From assembly GCA_000708835.1 (NCBI GenBank), contig DF237776.1, positions 1-29,916 on the forward strand: DNA of 29,916 bases, read 5' to 3'. Below are positions 8,976-17,500 of this stretch, piece after piece. This DNA is from Klebsormidium nitens. Taxonomy: Eukaryota > Streptophyta > Klebsormidiophyceae > Klebsormidiales > Klebsormidiaceae. Position numbers and translations under genes: made by a program. The notes under the pieces were generated by a model. That model had not been told where the DNA came from, did not search any database, and saw nothing but the letters and a program-made list of their open reading frames with translations. How positions within the stretch are numbered: position 1 is the first letter of the stretch; every line of letters starts with the position of its first letter.

Positions 8976-9800
8976 ATGGAGAGTCTCCCAAACGACGTCG
9001 TTTCCGTCGTTCTTCACAAGCTGGCGGTGCAGGATCCCCGGTCTCTGCTACGCGCCACTTTTGCCTGCGAAGCGTTCCACCGGGAGGCTGAAAGTAACCG
9101 GGGCATCTGGAAGGACGCCTTCTTCGGCGGAGACTCGAATTCTGCTGGGGACTACTGCAAAGACGAGAAAGTCGAAGCAGAGATCCTGGCTTTGGGTGGC
9201 TATGAGCAGATGGTGAAAGCTCGGTGGGCTGTGCCGGGGTGTTTGTTCCCTGAACAAAAGCAGGGAGATGCGTCGGTAATCGGGGTCGGCAGATTGGAAG
9301 ACAGCTCAGCTGGGGAGTATAAGCTGAGCAAACACCTGGTCGTCTTGAGGGAGAAAGGGCGACCTTTGCTGTGGGGCTTGCTGCTTCAGGACCGCCCGGA
9401 GACTCTGCGGGAGGTGGGCGATTTCGGTTTCAAGAACGCGTTTCGGGGCGGATCTCCCGACAGGATTTGCTTGACTCTCTTCACTTCTCGGCTGGAGCCA
9501 GTCTCTTCGAAAGACGAAAGGGAAGGTCACTTGAAGATGAAGCTTAAGGGAAGTGGACGAGTAATGCAGAGGGCCGATCTCGATCTGGAAATCTATAATT
9601 ATATGAACGTCGCATCAGAGGCTTCAGATGCATCAGCAGATTCAGAAGACACCGTCACATCAGAGGTTTCAGAAGCATCAAAAGATTCCGAAGACGTAAT
9701 GTCAGACGATAGTCGGTCTTGGGCGTGCGATCTCGACTACGAGGGCAGAGACAATGTTTGGGCGTCTATATCTGATGGGGAGTTCTTCTACGTTAGATAG
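8976..9800 (+). CDS. F-box protein (274 aa) with Ser/Asp/Glu-rich C-terminal repeat
   Basis: ATG 8976 sits in a strong context (GCCATGG). Residues 1-50 form an F-box (MESLPNDVVSVVLHKLAVQD, then F-H-R-E and G-I-W-K-D), so the likely role is substrate recruitment to an SCF ubiquitin ligase. Next comes a region shared with the minus-strand paralogue, including L-G-G-Y-E-Q-M here and L-G-G-F-K-Q-F there. From about residue 208 the protein has an acidic low-complexity tail of two copies of a 15-residue repeat (S-E-A-S-D-A-S-A-D-S-E-D-T-V, then S-E-V-S-E-A-S-K-D-S-E-D-V-M), encoded by a 45-bp tandem duplication. The tail holds many potential CK2-type phosphorylation sites (inference). The two F-box genes probably arose by an inverted duplication and then diverged strongly. 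Confidence 0.75.
   Translation: MESLPNDVVSVVLHKLAVQDPRSLLRATFACEAFHREAESNRGIWKDAFFGGDSNSAGDYCKDEKVEAEILALGGYEQMVKARWAVPGCLFPEQKQGDASVIGVGRLEDSSAGEYKLSKHLVVLREKGRPLLWGLLLQDRPETLREVGDFGFKNAFRGGSPDRICLTLFTSRLEPVSSKDEREGHLKMKLKGSGRVMQRADLDLEIYNYMNVASEASDASADSEDTVTSEVSEASKDSEDVMSDDSRSWACDLDYEGRDNVWASISDGEFFYVR
9612..9702 (+). repeat. 45-bp imperfect tandem repeat (x2) in the F-box gene
   Basis: Two adjacent 45-bp units, both beginning with CATCAGAGG and ending with a GAAGAC block, lie in frame. They encode the acidic Ser/Asp/Glu repeats of the F-box protein's tail. Confidence 0.7.
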
Positions 9801-10230
9801 AGATTGAGCCTGAGCTGTAAAGTCGAGGAAATGATCAACAGTGCGCTGTTAGAACTTTCCTTCGACAAACCGCGATCGTGTTTATTTATATTAGGTGTTT
9901 GAAAGTTTTGGTAACAAGAGCTACACTCTGCTTCCAAACGTTCGTCCGTGTAGAAGACTACTCTGACTGCGGTCGAGAAAAAGAAGTTTATTAACATGTG
10001 ACCCATTAGTTCTCACAACGACTTTTGTCACCAGGCGCCGTTCTGACATCAAGTGGTATGCAGTGCGTCTTGCTGAATGCTTTTATATTAAGAAAGTAGA
10101 TGCACGAGAGATGTCCCAATCCACTTGAAAGTGGGTGAATCTGCAAAGTCAATTCGAGAAGCAGCGCGGGGCTTTAAGTTGCAGTTAGATATATCCGCCA
10201 GTTGCGTGCAGTACGCCCTCATGCATGTCT

Positions 10231-10351
10231 GGCATTTGTAATGCAGTCCAGTGAGCTTCAAAGCCTGGTGCAATGCAAACACGAGTGAGCCAGGCTAATA
10301 ATGAGCACTTTGCACCAGGCTTTGAAGCTCATCGGACTGCATTACAATGCC
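10231..10351. repeat. Near-perfect inverted repeat / hairpin (arms about 42 nt, loop 36 nt)
   Basis: The left arm at 10231-10273 and right arm at 10310-10351 are reverse complements apart from one extra T and a two-base difference (CAGTGAGC against CGATGAGC). The intervening loop is 10274-10309. The folded RNA from either strand would be a stem of about 42 bp, in the size range of plant-type microRNA precursors or a short foldback element. No protein reading frame explains it. Confidence 0.75.
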
Positions 10352-11021
10352 TATGTATCCCAAGCTATAGCGGCCAAAACGTGATTTCAAACTTCGTGGA
10401 CGATTGTTTGATGTTAAGTGCAGTCCATGATATCGCAAGGGCGTTGACGAGATTCATACGTATGCCAAATAGTACATACTGCGCACGAAATGTTGTGCAC
10501 TACCGCGGATCGAGCGCTGCCCAGCGCCGCCGACGCATAGTGAAAGTGATAGCAGTAATAAATGGTTACACTACATATATGATGGGCCCATATATATTCA
10601 ATAGTATATCGGGCCCATGTTCAATAATATCTACATCATTGCCGCCATATGATAAGTTCGTCTGCAAGGTACCGTACCCCGGGCCCGCACCAACTGCACG
10701 CCCCTGTGAGAGCGGGCGTACGTAAACCTGGGTCCAAATACGTCCGAACCATCATGGCATGTGGAGATAACTTGACTTGGACCAGTGCAGCGCGCGGCAC
10801 TGGCACGCTCAACTCAGCTTACTAAGTTAAGCTTTGAAGCATGCAACGATCGCAAACGGTTTTAGTTAAGCTTGCATGCGGATGCAAAACACCCCTGGCA
10901 CTGATGCGTGTGCCGCCATGCATGAGCGCACATGTGAGTCGAACTGGCCTTGACTCGTGAGTCTCGCATGCCGCCTCGGCGCGCACCAGCAGGCTGGTCA
11001 TTCACTTGCACATGCACTGAT

Positions 11022-11035
11022 CTGATCATGATCAG
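11022..11035. repeat. 14-bp perfect palindrome CTGATCATGATCAG
   Basis: This is a self-complementary sequence in the spacer downstream of the TPR gene. It could be a dimeric binding site; no function is assignable. Confidence 0.5.
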
Positions 11036-11575
11036 TTTGAAAGACACCTAGCTAATTTAAAGAGATCATGAAGCTCGTCGGGTGGGCCCGCGCCTGCGCT
11101 ACCTCCCTAGCTCAACAATGACCATGACCTTTCCTGTGGCAGGACTTGGGCATGCACTGATTTGCCGATTGAACCAGCATGCTAAACTGAAGAAACTGCG
11201 GCGGCGACCACATGCGCGTCTTTCATAAGATCACTGGGTGAGGCAGATGTCACAGGGGCCCGGCTGTTGGACTTCCATGCACACAGATGGACTCGCATGC
11301 TGACAATCTCAACGAGGGTCATGTCTGAAGAAGCTCAAGAAGGACCGACTCAAAGCCCGGTTTGACACAATGTACTCACACGAACGTGGTAGCTCTTTAC
11401 AGGCTATCTTATTTACGTCTTGTTGCACCACGCGGAATTGGATGCGAGACGGAGCGTGACCAAAGCGAAAGACTGGGCGCTCGCCCGATTCTCGACTAAC
11501 GAATCGTATCCCTACCCTCAAGAATAAGTTATATCTGATCCTACATAATCCGCAACGCCCACACCTCCTAGACTC

Positions 11576-14500
11576 TTACTCTAGCACCTTAAACGTAAAG
11601 CTCGACTGGTCTTGGAACTCCTTGGGCACTTTCCCCTCGCAGTAACTCTGGCTGCACAGATTGAAGTTCAAGTTCACTTCCTTGAACCGCATCCCAACAA
11701 TCCGCTTCTCGTCAACCGCGCAGAACGCATTGTGGCGCTTGTCCGGCTTTTCTAGCCGGAGCAACAGTTCGTAAACCCCGAGCCCGCACTGGGGGTTATT
11801 GAGCAGTGCCTCAAACTCCCTGAAGCCGAGAAGCACTTCGCCCATCTCCTTCCCGTCGCCCGGGAGAGGTGAACCGGGCAGGAGCACCGTGCGCAGAGAC
11901 CGCAGGAACTCGTACACGTCAGCTTGCGGAACCTGAGGCAAACGCGGAAGCGATGGGGTTGGAAGGATGTGAGAACGCATCAGAGGCTTGCGTGACGCCC
12001 TCGTCAGGGGCCGCGATGAAGTGAAGGGAAGGGATGAGGTAAAAACCCGTTTCGACAACACGTCAAAGGCTTGCGTGACAGTCACAGTTGGTTCCTCGTT
12101 GGCTCACAACTCGAGAAGAAAGCTTGATTTGGATGCAAAGTCATGAACAGGTATATAAAAGGTCCCCTCCTAAACGAGGGGCAAGTACTGTCAAGCGACC
12201 CAATCAGGAGAGAACACGCTTGCAGAGACCTGTGCTAGAAGGCGCCGACGGTTTCATAACAGAACTTAATTTGAGAGCAGGAAGGCAGAAAGAAAGGCTG
12301 ACGCTTTGCAACCGATAAAGTTCCGTCCGTCAACAGCATATCGTGGCGACCAGAGCAAGCCTCCGGCCCCTCACCTGGTCGCCCTGCCGGCCCGACCGGT
12401 GCACGAGCACCTTGAACGCCACCTGCTTGCGCTCGCTCGCGGGCCCTTCCGCCGCGAGCAGGCTCGCGATTGCGAGAACGATCCCGAGGTCAACGGAGTC
12501 TCGCTTGGTTTCCAGCGGCGTGAGGACCGTCGAGTTGAAGGCGCGCATCGCGAGGGGGAACATGAGGGGGAAGCGCTCGGGAGAGAGGGAGTGGAGGATG
12601 CGCTGGAAGACCAGCTCCGCCTGCGCCTTGGTCATGGGCTGCGGGGAAAAAGGGTGACGTCGTCAGGTACGAGACGCATGACGTCAGCGACAGAGTCAAG
12701 GCTTCAGCTCGATGCGCATCCCAAAGCTGATAGCCAGCTGAATGCTGCTTGAGGCGAGCAAGTAGCAGACGAAGATTCTGATTGTGAAGAGAAAATTGTT
12801 AGTTTCGGATACCGGATCGAATATTGCACGGGTTCCAGACACAAACTAGCGCCTTGGATATGACTTCCGACTAGAAGTCAGGAACTCGCAAGATTGGCTC
12901 GCTTATTTCAGCTCCTTACATTGTCACGTGTACACGCCTTACCAAGTCCACGTGTACACGCCTTACCAAATCCATGTGTACACGCCTTACCAAATATCAT
13001 AATAAACCTGTTCGTGGCAAACCATCTGCCGGCTGACGGCCAACGGCTTACGGAACTCAGGAGAGGCTTAATTAATGACTTGCGGGCATCCATGAGACCA
13101 AACGACGACTTACTTGTTGGAGCGCTGGCGTCGACTCCCGCAAGATGTCCCGGGGGGCCACCCGGTCGAGGTGGCTGGCGCGCTGGAACGCCCGGATCTC
13201 GAGCGCCTGGGAGAGGTCCACCGGTGAAGGAGTGGTCCCGTTGGCCTGGTTGAACGTGCTGGAGAAACCGGGGGCAGGGCCGAGTTCGCCGTTCGCGATG
13301 TCCTTGTCTGTGGGAAAAGACGAGGCAAAAATGTTCAAAATGGATATGAACAGTCGACATAGTTACAACCGAGACAAGAGAAGTGAAAAGCTGGCCCGGT
13401 TGAACGTGCTGGGGGAACAAGAGGCGGGGCCGAGCGCGCAACGTCCTTGTCTGGAAGAGAGATGGAGCAAACCGTTTGAATACGCGAGAAGCGGCTTCCA
13501 AAATCCATTGGAAGGGGCTCGGAAACATCGGTTCCGGTGTCCTTCTTTGAGGGAAACACAACTGTAAGAGAAGGGGGAAACAGAGACAAGAGAAACAAAA
13601 AGTTGGCCCGGTTGAACGTGCTGGAGAAGCCACGGGCGGGCCAAGTGCGCCGGTTGCAGTGTGCTTGTCTGCAGGGAGCATAGCAAAGCAGGCGTCTGCA
13701 GTCGCTCGCGCGCTTGGTTGGACAGCAACGAAGTAGAGATTGGATTATGCATTGAACGATGCTAGCTGGTGAGCTCGCTCCATTTACACCCTTCATTGAA
13801 GCTGCCGCCCCTTCTGAGATGATTCGGTAGGAGGAAGGGACGACTGACGATGAGCGGGGACGTACAAAAACCAGCTGCGCCTTGACCGTAGTGTTCTTCT
13901 CTTGAGCCGCGGGAGAAAAGTTAGATCAGTCGGAAAACTAGATAGGGCCGGAAAAGAGAATAGTGTCGGTTGCACAGGAGACGTTGGAGTGACGGACTGA
14001 AGAGGGTGGCAAAAAAGGGTAAGCAGAAAACCCAAACCATGGGACCCCGGAAAGGGCTATGACTCTGTTGGAAAGGCCAACTACCACTTACATTGATTGG
14101 GACCCCGGAAAGGGCTATGACTCTGTTGGAAAGGCCAACTACCACTTACATTGATACAGGAGACAAGCCAGTGCAAACATTCCGGACAGGACCAAGGCGT
14201 ATCGAAACAGGGGTTAAATACCTCAGAAGCCAAGGAAGAACTGCGGTCCTGACCGTTCACTGCACTCGTGGACGGCTCCGCCGCAATTTCCAAGTCCCCC
14301 AGCGCCGCGCTGGGGCTCTTCTTCTTGCGAGAGGCCGCTTAAGAATCATATGATTACAATACGAGGGGAAAAATTGCTCAAAAGCCAAACAAGGAAAACC
14401 GCGTACCTGGCCCGTTCACTGCACTCGTGGACGGCTCTGCCGCGATTTCCAGGTCCCCGAGCGCCGCGTTGGCGCTCTTCTTCTTGCGGGAGAGCCGCTT

Positions 14501-17500
14501 GAGGTGCTCGATGGTGTCGTGGATCTCGATGCGCTCCTCCAAATGCAGCGCCGCCACGAGAACTGTCTGCGCCTCGGCGGTCGAGTCGAGCCCGATGAGC
14601 GCGACGGCAAGGTTCAGCATAGCCTTCCAGTCAGTCGGCCGGGCTTTGAGCACCTGTAAAGAGAACCTTTCTGTGAGAAAGATGTGGCTGTCGCTCTCAG
14701 GAAGTCTGCGGGCTTTGAGTATCTCCGGTATGGAGATTGGCGGTCGAGTCGAGCTCGATGAGTGCGACGGCCGGGTTCAGCATAGCCTTCAGGTCGGTCG
14801 GCCGGGCTTTGAGCACCTGCGAAATATTGAATTTTTGTAAACATTAGGATGTGGCTGTGGCTTTGTTGAGTTTTGCAAAATTTAAGCGTCTGCAGCACGG
14901 AGATCCGCGGTCGAGTCGAGCCCGATGAGCGCGACCACGAGGTTCAGCATGGCCTTCCGGTCGCTCGGCCGGGCTTTGAGCACCTGTGAAATATCAAGTT
15001 TTCATGAGAATTAGGATTTGTCTATGCATTTATTCAAAGTCGCAAAAATCGAGCTTATCCGATGCGAAGATCAGCGGTCGAGTCGAGTCCAATAAGCGCG
15101 TCCGCAAGATTCAGCATGGCCTTTCAGTCGGACGGCCGGGCCTTCAGAACCTGCAAAGAGATTGCCCTTTGGGGTTCAAGAATGATAGAAAGAAAGGCAT
15201 CCGAAACCGGGGAGTCTCTGAACAGGTCTTGACGAATAAGACCGAACACGTTGCTCTTGTGGTAATCTACAGCGCCTCAATTGATTGGCATCCACGTTCC
15301 CCCAAACGGCCGCGTTGCTGCCCGCAAATGCCTTGTGACAGCTCCGGCCCGATTATCCTTCCCCTTCTTCCCCAACCGCCGAGCTTCTGGCACCCACAGT
15401 CTTCGATCAATCTCACTATGGCCGAACCCGTGGCTGGCACTTGATATTGTCCAGGTCCACACGACTTTCAGGCGCGCTTTCAACAGGGCACACGGCTTTT
15501 GGGTACTTAAACCGAGGGCGTGAGACTCCATGGGACACTCGTGCATCTGAGTCCTGAGGGAAATTTACACCCGACGGCCCAGAATCCATCGCAGAATTTT
15601 TCCTGAGCGACCATCTGGCTCTACGGGCACTTTGCTGGTCGCCGAAGGGGGACCGATCCCCACGACGCCCTCTTTCAAGCCACCACGAACACTTTTAAGC
15701 CCTCTGAACTTCTGACATGGGTTCTTCTCTGGGCGCTATTCCAGTCTGATCATTCTAGACTGATCTGCTAAGCTCCAGACGCTCTACTGGGATTCTGAAA
15801 CGCTTGGGAAGACAGCGGGTTCGACTTGAACAGATAGTTACGCTTCTTTTCACTGGCTCTTCTACAGTCTTGCGATCTCTGCACTCGTCCTTAGTGCACA
15901 CGTAAATGGAGATCTCAGCAGGCCTTTTCACGAAAACTGTCTCGTTCCTTTTTCGTTCCTCTGAACACCATACTCGTTCTTCCCTATGTTTCCAGCTTCT
16001 CCAGATTTTAGAGGCCCTTCTTTTGGAAACCGAAGTAGGGTCACTTGCATAAGCTTTTCCAAGTTTTCCTCACCTCCCGGTACATCTTCTCCGCCCCCTT
16101 GAAGTCGCCCATGTCCCGCAACAAATTCCCGTAGTTGTACTTCACGTCAATGTCGCCCGGGGCCAGCTTCAGGGCGTCCGTCATCTCCATCTTCGCCGCC
16201 CTATGGTCGCCCATTTGGTGCAAAACCGACGCCAGCTCGACGTGCGCGTCGGCAAAGTCCGCGTTTAGGTAGAGGGAGTGCTCGAGCGAGTCTTTGGCGT
16301 CTTTGAGATCGCCGAGCGCGAGCTGCGCGCCGCTGAGGAGCTTCAGCACGCGGAAGTGCTTCTGGTTGAGGCGCGCAGCGTCTTGGTAGTGCTCGCGCGC
16401 GGCGAAGAGGAGGCCCTGCGACTCGAGCACGATGCCCAGGTTCGTGTGCACCTGTGCGGGGGAATTTAGTAATGTTTAGGGTTTGTATTCCGTCCTCATC
16501 AGCTTTTATTCGTAATTTAATTGAGGCGCGCAGCATCTTGGTAACGAGGAGGCCCTGCGACTCGAGCACGGTGCTCAGGTTCGTGTGCACATTTTGGGGG
16601 AACAAAGACTCTCGAGTCCACAGCCTCTTTTTGTCTTCACCAAAGCGTATTTGCGTCTTCATTAGTTTAGGAGTGGATTTCAACTTGACGCACACAGCGT
16701 CTTGGTAGTGCTCGCGCACCAAAAGCTTCTTCGTGAGATGTTCAGAGATTCAGTGCACGCCTCACCTGCGCTAGAAGATCTTTCGACGCCTCTCCCGGAG
16801 TATTCCGTTCCCCCTGCAGCGCCCGCTCGTACGACGACTGCGCCTCGGTGATCGCATTGATGGCGTAGTACGAGTTGCCCGTGCGGAAGTGCGCAAGGAC
16901 ATCGTCCAGCTTCAGGTTAGTCGCCTTCACGAAGCTCGTGATCGCCTCGCCGTGCTTCTCGTGCTGCGCCAGCATCTGGCCCATCGCCATATGTGCCCTG
17001 GAGAGCATTGATTGACATTATCAGGATGCAGGGAGACTTAGCCAGTCCCAGAAGCTGCAGACTGGTTTACGGTGATCGTTAGCCGCACTGGGGTCAATCA
17101 ACCAACGAGCTTGGCATCTCATATGCATAAGGCGCCGTTCCTTCAGTGGAACATCTTATTTGAACAACGGCGCAGTTTCAAAGGATGTTGAACGACCAGC
17201 GGAACTGGTTCTCGCCTGAGCTTTATTCGTCCTAAGGTGATTCATCGTCTAACGTCAAGGATGAAACTGCAACTTCGACGTTGGTGTTGACTCTCAGCTT
17301 TCAGCAAGGTACCACCAACAACTAGAATGTCCTCCCCCTTGGAAGTTTTGCAAGAAGGTTTCAGTATGAGGTTAATGGATTCTCGCTTTCGAAGCAGGAA
17401 ATCTGCTGAGGTTAGTAGGGGGTTAGTCGCTCAAGTTTCGATCTCGGTCAACGCGGTCAACCCGGTAAGGGTTTCGGCCAATAGGATCACGAATTAAAAT

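Larger units (their letters stand above)
9801..11575. other. Long non-coding spacer between convergent genes, rich in palindromes
   Basis: This 1.8-kb region separates the 3' end of the plus-strand F-box gene from the 3' end of the minus-strand TPR gene. It holds the long hairpin at 10231-10351. It also holds two ATGGGCCCAT/CGGGCCCATG-type palindromic sites near 10580-10620 in an AT-rich setting, a 14-bp perfect palindrome CTGATCATGATCAG at 11022-11035, and many GCATGC/CATGCA words. The frames in it, including a 150-codon one at 10273-10725, look non-coding. Confidence 0.55.

Noticed and set aside
8588-9091. 167-codon plus frame over the F-box 5' leader
   Set aside because: It overlaps the F-box start in another frame, and its charged purine-rich translation reflects the GA-rich leader.
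10273-10725. 150-codon plus frame in the spacer
   Set aside because: It begins within the hairpin and runs through palindromic AT-rich DNA with low-complexity translation. No domain or partner exon.
12306-12752. 148-codon plus frame
   Set aside because: It is the antisense shadow of TPR exon 8.
12908-13681. 257-codon minus-strand frame
   Set aside because: It runs through exon 7, introns and duplicated exon copies of the TPR gene in the wrong frame; the real exon lies in another frame with phase-consistent splice sites.
16201-16722. 173-codon minus frame containing V-H-T-N-L
   Set aside because: It reads the decayed copies of exon 5 and then enters the real exon out of frame. It is useful as evidence for the duplication but is not a gene.
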